A DNA stretch of 64,000 nt. Origin: Vreelandella stevensii S18214 (GTDB lineage: Bacteria > Pseudomonadota > Gammaproteobacteria > Pseudomonadales > Halomonadaceae). Made by a program: the position numbers and the translations under genes. The DNA lies in NCBI RefSeq assembly GCF_000275725.1, contig NZ_AJTS01000023.1:1-64000 (forward strand), given 5' to 3'. Each line of letters begins with the position of its first letter. The first letter of the stretch is position 1. This document shows, one piece after another, positions 11,024-21,476 of the stretch. The notes beneath the pieces were generated by a model. The model ran no database searches, was not told where the DNA came from, and was given only the letters and a program-made list of their open reading frames with translations.

Positions 11024-12262
11024 TTAAAACTCGATGCCGTCGATGTTAGCCACGGTCATGATGTCCTTGTCACCACGCCCTGAAAGGTTCACCACGATAT
11101 GCTGATCAGGCCGCATGGTGGGCGCCAGCACTTTGGCATGGGCCAAGGCATGGGCAGACTCCAGCGCAGGCATGATGCCTTCCATGCGGGTCAGCTCGCG
11201 GAACGCTTCCAGCACCTGCTGGTCGTTGGCGGCCACGTACTGCACGCGACCGGCGTCTTTCCACAGCGCGTGCTCGGGGCCAACGCCAGGATAATCGAGG
11301 CCTGCGGAGATGGAGTGAGTGTCCATCACCTGGCCCGCTTCGTCGGACATCAGGTAGGTGCGGTTGCCGTGCAGCACGCCACGCGGTGCATTGGAAGACA
11401 GCGGCGCGGCGTGACGGCCGGTTTCCACCCCGTCGCCCCCTGCCTCGACACCGTACATGGCCACGGCGTCATCTTCGACGAACGGGTAGAACAGGCCAAT
11501 GGCATTGGAGCCACCGCCCACGCATGCTACCAGCGCATCCGGCAGGCGGCCGATCTGCTCCAGCGACTGACGGCGCGCCTCGCGCCCCACCACCGCATTG
11601 AAATCGCGCACCAGCAGCGGGTACGGATGCGGCCCGGCCACGGTACCGATGATGTAGAAGGTGTTGTCCACGTTGGTGACCCAGTCACGCAACGCCTCGT
11701 TCATGGCGTCCTTGAGCGTGCGGGTGCCGGACTCCACCGGAATGACCCGAGCGCCCAGCAGCCGCATGCGGTACACGTTCAGCTTCTGGCGCTGGACATC
11801 GGCGGCGCCCATGTAGACATCGCACTCCAGCCCCAGCCGCGCGGCAACCGTGGCCGTGGCCACACCGTGCTGACCCGCGCCGGTTTCAGCGATGACCCGA
11901 GGCTTGCCGGCCTTCTTGGCCAGCAGCGCCTGACCGATGGTGTTGTTCACCTTGTGGGCGCCGGTGTGGTTGAGGTCTTCGCGCTTCAACCAGATTTGCG
12001 CGCCACCCAGCGAGTTGGACCAGCGCTCGGCGTGATACAGCGGCGAGGGGCGACCCACATAGTGCGCCAGGTCGCGGTCGAACTCCGCCTGAAAGGCCGG
12101 GTCGTCGCGCAGGCTGAAGTAGGCCTGCTCCAGCTCTTCAAGAGCGTAACTCAGGGTTTCCGACACGAATCGGCCGCCATAGGGGCCAAAGTGACCACGG
12201 GCATCCGGCATTCGGGTCAGGTCGCTGAACTTGGTTTCAGTTGCTGAGACTGTCACAGGCAT
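11024..12262 (-). CDS. trpB: Tryptophan synthase beta subunit
   Basis: This PLP-dependent subunit condenses indole with serine. The PLP lysine is K104 in [18 protein letters not shown] and the phosphate loop GGGSNA are present. The protein has 412 residues. ATG 12262 is used, though GAGG is unusually close to it; a shorter start at [15 protein letters not shown] (residue 18) cannot be excluded. It is 72 bp after trpF and 8 bp before trpA. Confidence 0.97.
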   Translation of the reverse strand: MPVTVSATETKFSDLTRMPDARGHFGPYGGRFVSETLSYALEELEQAYFSLRDDPAFQAEFDRDLAHYVGRPSPLYHAERWSNSLGGAQIWLKREDLNHTGAHKVNNTIGQALLAKKAGKPRVIAETGAGQHGVATATVAARLGLECDVYMGAADVQRQKLNVYRMRLLGARVIPVESGTRTLKDAMNEALRDWVTNVDNTFYIIGTVAGPHPYPLLVRDFNAVVGREARRQSLEQIGRLPDALVACVGGGSNAIGLFYPFVEDDAVAMYGVEAGGDGVETGRHAAPLSSNAPRGVLHGNRTYLMSDEAGQVMDTHSISAGLDYPGVGPEHALWKDAGRVQYVAANDQQVLEAFRELTRMEGIMPALESAHALAHAKVLAPTMRPDQHIVVNLSGRGDKDIMTVANIDGIEF

Positions 12263-12334
12263 ACCTCACAGGATTGCCAGAAAGGCAAAGATGAATGAAT
12301 ACATAAAGGTGGAAGAAGGGTTTTACGCCCCTCG

Positions 12335-12967
12335 TCAGCGCTGATCGGCCCGCCCGACCTGAGCCACGAAGTCGGCCATTCGCCGAGCATCCTTTTGGCC
12401 TGGGGCGGCTTCGATTCCCCCTGATACATCAACCGCATAGGGAGCCACCTGCGCCACCGCGGCGGCAATGTTCTCGACCGTCAGCCCACCCGCCAGAATA
12501 ACAGGTTTTTGCAGGGCTGCGGGGATTCTAGACCAGTCGAAGGTTTCTCCGGTTCCGCCAGGCACGCCCGGCCGATAGGCGTCCAGCAGCAGTGCCTGGG
12601 CGGCCGCATACTGCTGCGCTGCCTGATGCAGGTCGAGGTCGTCACGCATGCGCAGCGCCTTGATCCAGGGGCGATCGAACTGGGCGCAGAAGTCGGCGGA
12701 CTCGTCACCGTGGAACTGGATCAAATCCAGGTGCGGCAAACACGCCTCCACCAGCGCCACGTCAGGGTTGACGAACAGCCCCACCCGCGTCACAAAAGCC
12801 GGTACCGGTGCTGCCAGCGCTGCCAACGTGGCAGGGTCGATCCCCCGCGCGCTCCTGGGCCACATGACGAACCCCAGCGCATCGACCCCCAGCACCACGG
12901 CCTCGGCCACGTCCTCGTGGCGAGTAAAGCCACAAAACTTGATACGCGTGCGACCAGGTGCGGTCAT
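12335..12967 (-). CDS. trpF: Phosphoribosylanthranilate isomerase
   Basis: The monofunctional TrpF TIM barrel has 210 residues. The catalytic cysteine is in RIKFCGFTR near the N-terminus and the catalytic Asp in the QFHG-to-LLLDAY region; AGGLTVENI and DVSGGIE form the phosphate site. Its ATG overlaps the truA stop by 4 bp. TrpF is separate from TrpC, as in Pseudomonas and unlike the E. coli fusion. Confidence 0.97.
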   Translation of the reverse strand: MTAPGRTRIKFCGFTRHEDVAEAVVLGVDALGFVMWPRSARGIDPATLAALAAPVPAFVTRVGLFVNPDVALVEACLPHLDLIQFHGDESADFCAQFDRPWIKALRMRDDLDLHQAAQQYAAAQALLLDAYRPGVPGGTGETFDWSRIPAALQKPVILAGGLTVENIAAAVAQVAPYAVDVSGGIEAAPGQKDARRMADFVAQVGRADQR

Positions 12968-13905
12968 GAGGCGCTCTCCTGCTGTTCAGGGCTGGTTTGC
13001 TGGGTAAAGGTGAGCTGGCGCCGGGCGGCCACTCTAGGCGTCTCCGGCAGCGCCCGCTCGCCGGTCCACTCGCCGGTGAAGGCCAGCAGATTGGGCCCCA
13101 GCGGCTCCCTGGGAATCTCGAAACGTTCGTCGTAGAGGGAGTCGACGAAATGCAGGCCGCAGGCAGGCGCCGTGACATCGCCCTTCTGGCGATTCTTCAT
13201 CGCCAGCAGGCGGGCGATATGCCCTTCGTCCTGCGCCCCCCGGCCAACGCTGGCCAGCGCTCCGGCAATGTTACGGATCATGTGATGCAGGAAGGCATTG
13301 CCCTGGATATCGATCACCACCAGCGGGCCGTAACGCTTCACTTCGACGAAGTGCATCTGGCGCCAGGGGGATTTCGACTGGCAGCCCGCCGCGCGGAAGC
13401 TGCTGAAATCGTGCTCGCCCACCAGCACCTGGGCCGCACGATGCATGGCATCGGCATCCAGCGGGTCGCGACACCAGGTGACGTTGTGGCGCTCCATGAC
13501 CGGGCGGCTGATCTGATTCAGAAAGAGGTAGCGGTAACGGCGTGCCAGCGCGCCAAGGCGCGAATGAAAATCGTCGGATACCGGCTTCACCCAACGCACC
13601 GCCACGTCTCGGGGCAGATGGGTATTGGCGCCGAAAATCCACGCTTTTTCAGTGCGCTGTACCGGCGGGTCGAAGTGAATCACTTGGCGCGTGGCGTGCA
13701 CACCGGAATCGGTGCGGCCGCTGGCGTAGATATGCACGGGCGCCCCCGCCACCTTGCCCAGCGCATCTTCGATGGCCTGTTGCACGGAGGCGGCATGCTT
13801 CAGGCGCTGAAAGCCACAAAAACGTGTGCCGTCATATTCGACGCCCATGGCCAGTCGGCCAGCCAGCGGTTGTGTTTCATCAAAGTGGTAGAACAGCGTC
13901 ATCAA
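12964..13905 (-). CDS. truA: tRNA pseudouridine(38-40) synthase
   Basis: TruA modifies uridines 38-40 of the tRNA anticodon arm. The catalytic Asp is D66 in GRTDSGVHA, and FHSRLGALARRYRY and GNAFLHHMIRN are family signatures. The 313 residues exceed E. coli TruA by about 40, mostly in a polar C-terminal extension (QLTFTQQTSPEQQES). It begins 6 bp after fimV and overlaps trpF by 4 bp. Confidence 0.97.
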   Translation of the reverse strand: MMTLFYHFDETQPLAGRLAMGVEYDGTRFCGFQRLKHAASVQQAIEDALGKVAGAPVHIYASGRTDSGVHATRQVIHFDPPVQRTEKAWIFGANTHLPRDVAVRWVKPVSDDFHSRLGALARRYRYLFLNQISRPVMERHNVTWCRDPLDADAMHRAAQVLVGEHDFSSFRAAGCQSKSPWRQMHFVEVKRYGPLVVIDIQGNAFLHHMIRNIAGALASVGRGAQDEGHIARLLAMKNRQKGDVTAPACGLHFVDSLYDERFEIPREPLGPNLLAFTGEWTGERALPETPRVAARRQLTFTQQTSPEQQESAS

Positions 13906-13911
13906 GCCACG

Positions 13912-15669
13912 TCATTTGGAGGATTTGGAAGAGTCGCTATTATCCCGACGTCGCGGCTCGAATGCCACCTCTTCGATTTCCCACTCCTCTTCAGGGGTAT
14001 AGCGGGTGCGCAGCGGTGGCGCGTCCGCGTTTCCTGACAAGGAGGTCTCGGCCGCGTCTGACTCGTTAGCCTGCAGCGAGGGCGGATGATAATCGATACA
14101 GTGCGCCCGATGATCGTCCGGCACCGGTTGCGCAGGTGCCTGGGGCGTCGACAGCTCTGTAGCCTCCTCCAAGGGGCTATGCTCACCAGGCGCTTGAGCA
14201 ACAGGCGTTTGGACAGCAAGCTCGTCGGTCACCGGCTCGTCAGCAGCAGACACCTGCTCATAGCGCTCGGCTACCTGTGGCGGCGCTTTCGGGATATCGA
14301 AAGGCGGTGGTTCGGCAAGGGGCGGCTCGGCCAAAGGTGCGCCAGCGGTGCCGGTGCTTTCCATGACAGGCTCGGCGCGCCGTGGGGGCGTTTCCACGGC
14401 AGCGGCGGGCGCGGGCACGTCCTCCCACTGGCGCTCGCGGCGTTTGCGTGACCACACCAGCGCCCCCAGCAACAGCGCCAGGGCGGCACTGGCCAGCGGC
14501 CACTGATAGGCCTCCAGCCGTGCGATCACCCCCGGCCCGGACGCTCGCGCACCGGCCGCCTGACCCGCGCTGGCCGCCATGGCTTCTGCGACAGCCAGGG
14601 CATGCTGGGTTTCCTGTTGAGACGCCTGCAGCGCCTCCGTCAACGAGGCCACCTCCTGACGCAGCGCAGCCATTTCCGCCTGCATCAGGTCACGCTCTTC
14701 GAGGACGGTTTGCAGCATGGCCTGGCTTTCGCGCAGCTGTTCTGCCAGGTCGTTGAGGGTCAGCCCTGCCAGCTCGCTCTCTGTCTCGCTCTCGGCATCA
14801 CCCTCGGCCAATGGGCCTTCTGGCGCGCCCTGTGGCAACTGCTCGCTCGCGGCCAGCGCCTCGTCGACCAGCACCGGCTCCTCGCCTGACGATGGCGCCG
14901 CCGCCGTTTGGCGCATGGCCTGCACCGCCTGGGATGCCTGGCTGGGGCTACGTGCCATGATTTGCTCGCGACCTGGCACCACCAGGGTTTGCCCGGCGCG
15001 AAGTTCATCCGGGTTACCGGAAGGGAACGCCGACGGGTTGGCTTCGACCAGGGCCAGCATCATCTGCTGGACGCTGACCTCGGCGGGCTTGACCCGCGCC
15101 GCCACCCCCCACAGTGAATCGCCGCTGGCCACATAGGCCGTTCCGCCAGGCGCCTGGGCCGCACTGGCCACGGATGCGGGCGATGGCGAAGAAGAGACTG
15201 CCTGTGGCGGGGCTTGCGCAGCCGTCGCGGACGGGCTGACATGGCTGGCAGGTGCCGCCACCGGCGCACTGGCGGCGCTCTCCGGCAGGTCGAACAGTAG
15301 CGTGAACGCCTCGGCGCTACGCCCATCGGGGCCGCTGATGGTCAACAGCAGATCCAGCCAGGGCTCCAGCACCTCCTGCTCGGTGCGCAGCACCACCCGA
15401 GCACCGCCGGGAAGGCGCTCGATCTCGGCGCGCACGCTGGCCGCCAGCGGGGTCCACTCCAGCCCCCGGGCGGTAAAGGCCGCTTCGTCAGCGACCTCCA
15501 CCCGTAACTCGCCCAGCGCAGTCTCGGAGACATCCACGATGGGTGCGGAGGCATTCAGCGGTGCCTGGAGCGGTGAGTTGACCGTCACCTGCCCCAGCCC
15601 CACGGCCAACGCCAACGGGCTTACGACGCCCAGCGGCAGCCATGACCACCATGCCAGCTTGTTTTTCAT
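13912..15669 (-). CDS. fimV: FimV-type peptidoglycan-binding polar hub protein
   Basis: The protein has 585 residues: a signal peptide with LALAVGLGQV following it (the typical FimV N-terminus), the FimV N-terminal domain to about 135, a Pro/Ala/Ser linker, and a LysM domain (YVASGDSLWGVAARV to QTLVVPGREQ, about 178-232). A coiled coil with the LxLNDLAEQLRESQAM start comes next, then one membrane span near 390-405 and an acidic cytoplasmic part. Pseudomonas FimV localises chemosensory and pilus systems to the pole. This version is shorter than the roughly 900-residue Pseudomonas protein and lacks a recognisable C-terminal TPR region. It is 6 bp upstream of truA. Confidence 0.9.
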   Translation of the reverse strand: MKNKLAWWSWLPLGVVSPLALAVGLGQVTVNSPLQAPLNASAPIVDVSETALGELRVEVADEAAFTARGLEWTPLAASVRAEIERLPGGARVVLRTEQEVLEPWLDLLLTISGPDGRSAEAFTLLFDLPESAASAPVAAPASHVSPSATAAQAPPQAVSSSPSPASVASAAQAPGGTAYVASGDSLWGVAARVKPAEVSVQQMMLALVEANPSAFPSGNPDELRAGQTLVVPGREQIMARSPSQASQAVQAMRQTAAAPSSGEEPVLVDEALAASEQLPQGAPEGPLAEGDAESETESELAGLTLNDLAEQLRESQAMLQTVLEERDLMQAEMAALRQEVASLTEALQASQQETQHALAVAEAMAASAGQAAGARASGPGVIARLEAYQWPLASAALALLLGALVWSRKRRERQWEDVPAPAAAVETPPRRAEPVMESTGTAGAPLAEPPLAEPPPFDIPKAPPQVAERYEQVSAADEPVTDELAVQTPVAQAPGEHSPLEEATELSTPQAPAQPVPDDHRAHCIDYHPPSLQANESDAAETSLSGNADAPPLRTRYTPEEEWEIEEVAFEPRRRDNSDSSKSSK

Positions 15670-15806
15670 TGCGGCCCCTACTGCCTGCGGTTCCCTGCGT
15701 TACATTGTGCGGAAACATTCACCCATCACAATGACTTAATTCGTTTTTATCATAACGTATTTAACATGCCGCTTGGGCCAATGCACCCTCGACACGCCTG
15801 ACGGGC

Positions 15807-15837
15807 AAAAAAATGGGAAGCTGCGAACAGCTTCCCA
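15807..15837 (-). terminator. Terminator of asd
   Basis: A perfect 10-bp stem, TGGGAAGCTG (15814-15823) and CAGCTTCCCA (15828-15837), has a CGAA loop and is followed on the minus strand by seven T residues (A-tract 15807-15813). It separates asd from fimV. Confidence 0.93.
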
Positions 15838-15864
15838 CTGGTTTACCTGACGGCCCGCGCTGGA

Positions 15865-16977
15865 TTACTGCTCGCGCAGGATCTTCAGCATGCGCTTGAG
15901 CGGCTCGGCGGCCCCCCACAGCAGCTGGTCGCCCACGCTGAAGGCCGAGAGGTATTCACCGCCCATGTTCAGCTTGCGCAGCCGACCTACCGGTACTTGC
16001 AGCGTGCCCGTGGCTGCTGCCGGGGTCAGGCCCGCTACGGTGGCGTCCTTATCGTTGGGAATCAGGCGCACCCACTCGTTGTGCTTGGCAATGCGCTCTT
16101 CGATCTCGTCCAGCGGCACATCCTGCTTCAGCTTGATGGTGAACGCTTGGCTGTGGGAGCGCATGGCACCGATACGCACGCAAAGGCCATCGATGGGAAT
16201 CGGGTTGTTCTGCAGTCCCAGAATCTTGTTGGTCTCGACGCTGCCTTTCCACTCTTCGCGGCTCTGGCCGCTCTCCAGCTTGGTGTCGATCCACGGCAGC
16301 AGGCTGCCCGCCAGCGGCGCAGTGAAGTTTTCCGTGGGGAAGTCGCCGCCACGCATGGCCGCAGTGACCTTGCGGTCGATATCCAGAATGGCGCTGGCCG
16401 GGTCGGCCAATTCGCTGGCCACGCTATCACGCAGGTGGCCCATCTGGTTGAGCAGCTCGCGCATGTGCTTGGCACCGGAGCCGGACGCCGCCTGATAGGT
16501 CATGGAGGTCATCCACTCGACCATATCGGCCTCGAACAGGCCGCCCAGGCCCATTAGCATCAGGCTGACGGTGCAGTTGCCGCCCACGAAGGTTTTGGCA
16601 CCTTTCGCCAGTTGCGCATCGATGACCTTACGGTTCACCGGGTCGAGGATGATGGTGGCTTCGTCTTCCATCCGCAGGGTGCTGGCGGCATCGATCCAGT
16701 AGCCTTGCCAACCGCCGTTGCGCAGGTCGCCGTAGACCTTCTTGGTGTAGTCACCGCCCTGGCAGGTGATGATCACGTCCAACGCTTTCAGGTCATCCAG
16801 TGCAAACGCATCTTTCAGCGGAGGCACGTCCACGCCGATGTCGGGGCCGGGCTGGCCAACTTGAGAAGTGGTGAAAAAAATCGGCTCGATACCGTTGAAA
16901 TCACCATCTTCCTGCATGCGCTGCATCAGCACAGAACCCACCATGCCACGCCATCCCACGAAACCGACTTTCAACAT
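15865..16977 (-). CDS. asd: Aspartate-semialdehyde dehydrogenase
   Basis: The enzyme reduces aspartyl phosphate to the semialdehyde for Lys/Thr/Met and cell-wall precursors. [11 protein letters not shown] is the NADP fold, and the nucleophile is C135 in GGNCTVSLM. The 370 residues from ATG 16977 match E. coli Asd; GGAGG lies 6 nt upstream. It has its own promoter downstream of leuB and a strong terminator behind it. Confidence 0.97.
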   Translation of the reverse strand: MLKVGFVGWRGMVGSVLMQRMQEDGDFNGIEPIFFTTSQVGQPGPDIGVDVPPLKDAFALDDLKALDVIITCQGGDYTKKVYGDLRNGGWQGYWIDAASTLRMEDEATIILDPVNRKVIDAQLAKGAKTFVGGNCTVSLMLMGLGGLFEADMVEWMTSMTYQAASGSGAKHMRELLNQMGHLRDSVASELADPASAILDIDRKVTAAMRGGDFPTENFTAPLAGSLLPWIDTKLESGQSREEWKGSVETNKILGLQNNPIPIDGLCVRIGAMRSHSQAFTIKLKQDVPLDEIEERIAKHNEWVRLIPNDKDATVAGLTPAAATGTLQVPVGRLRKLNMGGEYLSAFSVGDQLLWGAAEPLKRMLKILREQ

Positions 16978-17008
16978 GTGAAGTCCTCCAACCAAGAATG
17001 AGATAAGT

Positions 17009-17060
17009 ATTATACACAAATATCCGACACGACGTCGGCCACCCCTTGGGGCAGCCGACG
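17009..17060 (-). promoter_or_regulatory. asd promoter -10 and leuB-asd hairpin
   Basis: On the minus strand a perfect TATAAT (17014 to 17009) lies about 30 nt before the asd start codon. Just upstream, CGTCGGC (17033-17039) pairs with GCCGACG (17054-17060) around an inner CCCC/GGGG pair. This strong hairpin, without a T-run, lies where the leuB transcript should end and overlaps the expected -35 region of the asd promoter. No good -35 hexamer is visible. Confidence 0.55.
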
Positions 17061-17105
17061 TTGGTTGCTTTGCGACGAGTCGAAGCGAAGCTCTTTTTGC
17101 AAGCC

Positions 17106-18191
17106 TTAGGCTGAGCGTTGTGCAAAGGCCGCCAGCACTGCATCACCCATCTCCACCGTGGAGACCCGACGGGTGCCTTCGGAAGCGATATCCGCCGTGC
17201 GCAGGCCGTCGTCCAGCACGCTGCCCACCGCCGCTTCGATGCGCTCGGCCATGGTGGGCTCATTGAGCGAGTAGCGCAGCATCATGGCCACCGAGAGCAT
17301 CATGGCCAGCGGGTTGGCGACGTTCTGGCCTGCGATGTCCGGCGCGCTGCCGTGGCAAGGCTCGTACATGCCCTGCCCGCTCTCGTTGAGCGATGCAGAA
17401 GGCAACATGCCGATGGAGCCGGTCAGCATGGCGGCGGCATCGGAGAGAATGTCGCCAAACATGTTGCCGGTGACCACCACATCGAACTGCTTCGGTGCAC
17501 GCACCAGCTGCATGGCGGCGTTGTCCACGTACATGTGCGACAGCTCTACATCCGGGTATTCCGGTGCCAGCCGCTCCATGACCTCACGCCACAGAATCGT
17601 CACTTCCAGCACGTTGGCCTTGTCCACCGAGCAGAGCTTCTTGCCGCGCTTCTGGGCCATCTCGAAGGCGACACGACCAATACGCTCGATTTCGCTTTCA
17701 GAGTAGATATAGGTATTGAAGCCGACCCGCTCGCCGTCGCGCACTTCGATACCCCGGGGCTGGCCGAAGTAGATGCCGCCGGTGAGTTCACGCACGATCA
17801 TGATATCCAGCCCGGCCACCAGCTCGGGCTTCAAGCTGGAAGCGCTGGCCAGCTGCGGGTAAAGCATGGCCGGACGCAGGTTGCCAAACAGGCCCAGGTT
17901 CTTGCGCAGGCCCAGCAAGCCTTTCTCAGGACGCCTGGAGAGGTCGTCGATCTTGTCCCATTTGGGGCCACCCACGGCACCCAGCAAAATCGCGCTGGCA
18001 GCCTTGGCTTTTTCCAACGTTTCAGCGGGCAGCGGCTCGCCGTGTACGTCGTAGGCCGAGCCGCCCACCAGACCCTCTTCCACGTCGATGTCCAGGCCAG
18101 CATCCTGGCAGGCTTTCAACAAACGCGCCGCCTGGGCGGCAATTTCCGGGCCGATACCGTCACCGGGCAGCAGTAACACCTTATGAGTCAT
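17106..18191 (-). CDS. leuB: 3-isopropylmalate dehydrogenase
   Basis: The enzyme oxidises and decarboxylates 3-isopropylmalate in leucine synthesis. [10 protein letters not shown] at the start, the substrate-binding [14 protein letters not shown], and [15 protein letters not shown] near the C-terminus are diagnostic. The protein has 361 residues from ATG 18191, chosen over an upstream TTG because AAGGAT lies 6 nt before it. It is the last gene of leuC-leuD-leuB; leuA is not adjacent. Confidence 0.97.
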   Translation of the reverse strand: MTHKVLLLPGDGIGPEIAAQAARLLKACQDAGLDIDVEEGLVGGSAYDVHGEPLPAETLEKAKAASAILLGAVGGPKWDKIDDLSRRPEKGLLGLRKNLGLFGNLRPAMLYPQLASASSLKPELVAGLDIMIVRELTGGIYFGQPRGIEVRDGERVGFNTYIYSESEIERIGRVAFEMAQKRGKKLCSVDKANVLEVTILWREVMERLAPEYPDVELSHMYVDNAAMQLVRAPKQFDVVVTGNMFGDILSDAAAMLTGSIGMLPSASLNESGQGMYEPCHGSAPDIAGQNVANPLAMMLSVAMMLRYSLNEPTMAERIEAAVGSVLDDGLRTADIASEGTRRVSTVEMGDAVLAAFAQRSA

Positions 18192-18221
18192 GCTCAATCC
18201 TTAGCACAAAAAATGGAAGAC

Positions 18222-18869
18222 TTACGCGGGCTGACGGAACAGCCACGGGCGCTGCTGACGATGCTGCGCTTCGAAGCTGCGAATGGCCTCTTCGTCTTGC
18301 AGGGTAATGCCAATATCGTCCAGGCCGTTCAGCAAGCAGTGCTTGCGGAATTCGTCGACCTCGAATTCCAGAATCTCGCCGCTGGGCGTGATCACGCGCT
18401 GGTGCTCCAGGTCGACGTCCAGCTGGTAGCCTTCGTTGGCATCCACCTCGGCAAACAGGCGATCCACCTGCTCTTCGGCCAGCGTCACCAGCAGGATGCC
18501 GTTCTTGAACGCGTTGTTGTAGAAGATATCGGCAAAGCTGGGGGCAATCACTACCTTGAAGCCAAAATCTTCCAGCGCCCAGGGCGCGTGCTCGCGGGAG
18601 CTGCCGCAGCCAAAGTTACGCCGTGCCAGCAGCACCTCGGCGCCTTGGAAGCGCGGCTGGTTCAGCACGAAATCCGGATTCAGCGGGCGCTGGGAGCAGT
18701 CCTGACCGGGTTGGCCTTCGTCCAGGTAGCGCAGCTCATCGAACAGGTTCACGCCAAAGCCGGTCCGCTTGATGGACTTCAGGAACTGCTTCGGAATGAT
18801 CAGATCGGTATCGACATTGGCACGGTCCAGAGGCGCGACGATGCCTTCAAAACGTTCGAACTTTTTCAT
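18222..18869 (-). CDS. leuD: 3-isopropylmalate dehydratase small subunit
   Basis: The small subunit of isopropylmalate isomerase has 215 residues. [14 protein letters not shown] and the swivel-domain loop [13 protein letters not shown] are characteristic. It starts 3 bp after leuC and ends 30 bp before leuB. Confidence 0.97.
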   Translation of the reverse strand: MKKFERFEGIVAPLDRANVDTDLIIPKQFLKSIKRTGFGVNLFDELRYLDEGQPGQDCSQRPLNPDFVLNQPRFQGAEVLLARRNFGCGSSREHAPWALEDFGFKVVIAPSFADIFYNNAFKNGILLVTLAEEQVDRLFAEVDANEGYQLDVDLEHQRVITPSGEILEFEVDEFRKHCLLNGLDDIGITLQDEEAIRSFEAQHRQQRPWLFRQPA

Positions 18870-18872
18870 GGC

Positions 18873-20324
18873 TCAGGCCTCCTGGGCGTGGGTGGCATCG
18901 TTGGCAGGCAAGGTACGGACATCGACGAAGTGACCAGCAATGGCGGCCGCAGCGGCCATGGCCGGGCTCACCAGATGCGTACGCCCGCCGTAGCCCTGAC
19001 GACCTTCGAAGTTACGGTTGGAGGTCGAGGCGCAGTGCTCGCCAGCGCCCAGCTTGTCGGCATTCATGGCCAAGCACATGGAGCAACCCGGCTCGCGCCA
19101 CTCGAAGCCCGCTTCGATGAAGATCTTGTCGAGGCCTTCGGCTTCCGCCTGGCGCTTCACCAGGCCAGAACCCGGCACCACCATGGCCAGCTTGATGGTA
19201 TCGGCTACCTTGTTGCCCTTGGCCACCTTGGCGGCTTCACGCAGGTCTTCGATACGCGAGTTGGTGCAGGAGCCGATGAACACCTTGTCCAGCTTGATAT
19301 CGGTAATCTTCTGGTTGGCCTGCAGGCCCATGTACTCCAGCGCGCGGGCGTGGCTGCGCTGGACGGTTTCGTCATCGGCGGCTTGCGGGTCGGGTACTTG
19401 GCCTGAAATACCGGTGACCATTTCCGGGCTGGTGCCCCAGCTCACCTGCGGTTCGATCTCTTCGGCCTTCAGGGTGACCACTTTATCGAAGTGGGCATCG
19501 GCATCGGAGACCAGCAGACGCCAGTCGGCCACGGCGGCTTCCCACTGCTCGGCGGTGGGCGCAAAGGGGCGCTCGGCGAGGTAATCGATGGTGGTGTCAT
19601 CGACCGCAATCAGCCCTACCCGAGCACCTGCTTCGATGGCCATGTTGCACACGGTCATGCGGCCTTCCATGGAGAGCGATTCGATGGCGCTTCCAGCAAA
19701 CTCGATGGCATAGCCGGTGCCGCCGGCGGTACCAATCTTGCCGATGATGGCCAGCACCACGTCCTTGGCGGTCACGCCCAGACCCAGCTCGCCTTCCACG
19801 CGCACCTGCATGTTCTTCATCTTCTGCGCCAGCAAACACTGGGTAGCCAGCACGTGCTCCACTTCCGAGGTGCCGATACCGTGGGCCAGCGCGGCAAAGG
19901 CGCCGTGGGTGGCGGTATGCGAGTCGCCGCACACCACGGTCATGCCGGGCAGTGTGGCACCCTGCTCGGGGCCCACCACGTGCACGATGCCCTGGCGGGG
20001 GTCGTTGATCTTGAACTCTTCGATACCGAAGGCCTGGCAGTTGTCGTCCAGGGTCTGCACCTGAATCAACGAGACCGGGTCCTTGATGCCGCTGTTGCCC
20101 TCGGCACGCTCTTTCACCGTGGTGGGCACGTTGTGATCGGGGGTGGCCAGGTTGGCATCCAGGCGCCAGGGCTTGCGGTTGGCCAGACGCAGGCCTTCAA
20201 ACGCCTGTGGCGAGGTCACTTCGTGGAGCAGTTGGCGGTCGATGTAGATCAGCGCCGTGCCGTCATCGCGCTGCTTGACCAAGTGCTGGTTCCAGAGTTT
20301 GTCGTAAAGGGTTTGACCTGACAT
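18873..20324 (-). CDS. leuC: 3-isopropylmalate dehydratase large subunit
   Basis: This aconitase-family large subunit (483 residues) carries the catalytic [4Fe-4S] cluster. The three cluster cysteines lie in [11 protein letters not shown] and [11 protein letters not shown]. The first gene of leuCDB, it starts at ATG 20324 behind AGGAGAG. It is divergent from a LysR-type regulator 170 bp away. I found no leucine-rich leader peptide in the gap, so attenuation is unlikely. Confidence 0.97.
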   Translation of the reverse strand: MSGQTLYDKLWNQHLVKQRDDGTALIYIDRQLLHEVTSPQAFEGLRLANRKPWRLDANLATPDHNVPTTVKERAEGNSGIKDPVSLIQVQTLDDNCQAFGIEEFKINDPRQGIVHVVGPEQGATLPGMTVVCGDSHTATHGAFAALAHGIGTSEVEHVLATQCLLAQKMKNMQVRVEGELGLGVTAKDVVLAIIGKIGTAGGTGYAIEFAGSAIESLSMEGRMTVCNMAIEAGARVGLIAVDDTTIDYLAERPFAPTAEQWEAAVADWRLLVSDADAHFDKVVTLKAEEIEPQVSWGTSPEMVTGISGQVPDPQAADDETVQRSHARALEYMGLQANQKITDIKLDKVFIGSCTNSRIEDLREAAKVAKGNKVADTIKLAMVVPGSGLVKRQAEAEGLDKIFIEAGFEWREPGCSMCLAMNADKLGAGEHCASTSNRNFEGRQGYGGRTHLVSPAMAAAAAIAGHFVDVRTLPANDATHAQEA

Positions 20325-20493
20325 GTGGCTCTCCTGGGCAGTGCCCTGCTAGTCGTGTTGGCGGCTTTTACGGGCCGCTCTTGTCGCGGGCGTCATGGAC
20401 GATGACCCGAGTGTTACCCGACTCGCACATAAAAGCAATTCATGTTATTCATACTTTAGATTCCAAACAGGAATAGATAATCAGGGAGCCGCC

Positions 20494-21378
20494 GTGGATA
20501 CCCAAAGCCTGCAAGCCTTTCTTGCCGTGGCGCAAACCCAAAGCTTTTCCCGGGCCGCCGAGCAGCTTCACCTTACGCAGCCAGCGGTGAGTAAACGCAT
20601 TGCCACCCTGGAAGAGCTGCTGGGCACGCGGCTTTTCGACCGTATCGGGCGGAAAATCACCCTTACCGAGGCAGGCAACCTGCTGCTGCCCCGCGCCCAG
20701 CGTATCCTATTCACCGTGGACGACAGCCGCCGCGCGCTGGCCAACCTTTCCGGCCAGGTAGGCGGCAAGCTCACCCTGGCCACCAGCCACCACATTGGCC
20801 TGCACCGGCTGCCGCCGCTGCTCAAGCTCTACACCCAGCGCCATCCGGAAGTGGCCCTCGACCTGCACTTCCTGGACTCCGAGCTTGCCTATCAGGGCGT
20901 GGTGGATGGCACCCTGGAAATGGCCATCGTCACCCTGGCGCCCCACCCGGTGGAGCAGCTGCAGGTGGTCGAGCTCTGGCGCGACCGGCTCTGCTTCGTC
21001 TGCGCCAAGGACCACCCACTGGCCCAGCGCAGCCGCACCCAGGCCACGCTGAGCCTGGCCGAACTGTGCGAGGTGAACTGCGTGATGCCCGGCGCCAAGA
21101 CCTTCACCCACACCCTGATCGGCCAACGCTTCCAGGCCGCCGGCCTGACCCTGCCGGTCAGCATGTCCACCAACTACCTGGAAACCCTGAAGATGATGTG
21201 CAGCGTCGGGCTCGGCTGGAGCCTGCTGCCGGAAAGCATGCTCGACAGCGAACTGGTCGAACTGCCGGTGGATACCGACCCCATCCACCGCCCACTGGGT
21301 TATCTGGTGCACCACAACCGCACGCTCTCCAACGCTGCGCGCAGGATGATCGAGGCGCTGGAGAATGCCCGCGCGTGA
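20494..21378 (+). CDS. LysR-family regulator divergent from leuCDB
   Basis: The protein has 294 residues, with an N-terminal winged HTH (LQAFLAVAQTQSFSRAAEQLHLTQPAVSKRIATLE) and a LysR substrate-binding domain. GTG 20494 is chosen because AGGGAG (20483-20488) precedes it by 5 nt and the protein then begins with the standard DTQSLQAF; the frame is open for 33 more codons without a site. LysR genes next to leuCDB commonly regulate it, but the effector cannot be read from sequence. Confidence 0.85.
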   Translation: MDTQSLQAFLAVAQTQSFSRAAEQLHLTQPAVSKRIATLEELLGTRLFDRIGRKITLTEAGNLLLPRAQRILFTVDDSRRALANLSGQVGGKLTLATSHHIGLHRLPPLLKLYTQRHPEVALDLHFLDSELAYQGVVDGTLEMAIVTLAPHPVEQLQVVELWRDRLCFVCAKDHPLAQRSRTQATLSLAELCEVNCVMPGAKTFTHTLIGQRFQAAGLTLPVSMSTNYLETLKMMCSVGLGWSLLPESMLDSELVELPVDTDPIHRPLGYLVHHNRTLSNAARRMIEALENARA

Positions 21379-21412
21379 TGGCCTGGTAGCGGGGACAACA
21401 TCAGAAACGACA

Positions 21413-21442
21413 CTGGCCCACGCCTTTGAAAGCGTGGGCCAG
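21413..21442. terminator. Hairpin between convergent LysR gene and qorB
   Basis: CTGGCCCACGC (21413-21423) and GCGTGGGCCAG (21432-21442) form a perfect 11-bp stem with an 8-nt loop between two convergent genes. There is no T-run on either side, so termination is inferred from position and stability only. Confidence 0.5.
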
Positions 21443-21476
21443 CGCCACAGAGACCCCGCCTAAATGCGGGCATGTA

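Noticed and set aside
20325-20493. A leucine attenuation leader upstream of leuC
   Set aside because: No short Leu-rich peptide or terminator/antiterminator pair was seen.
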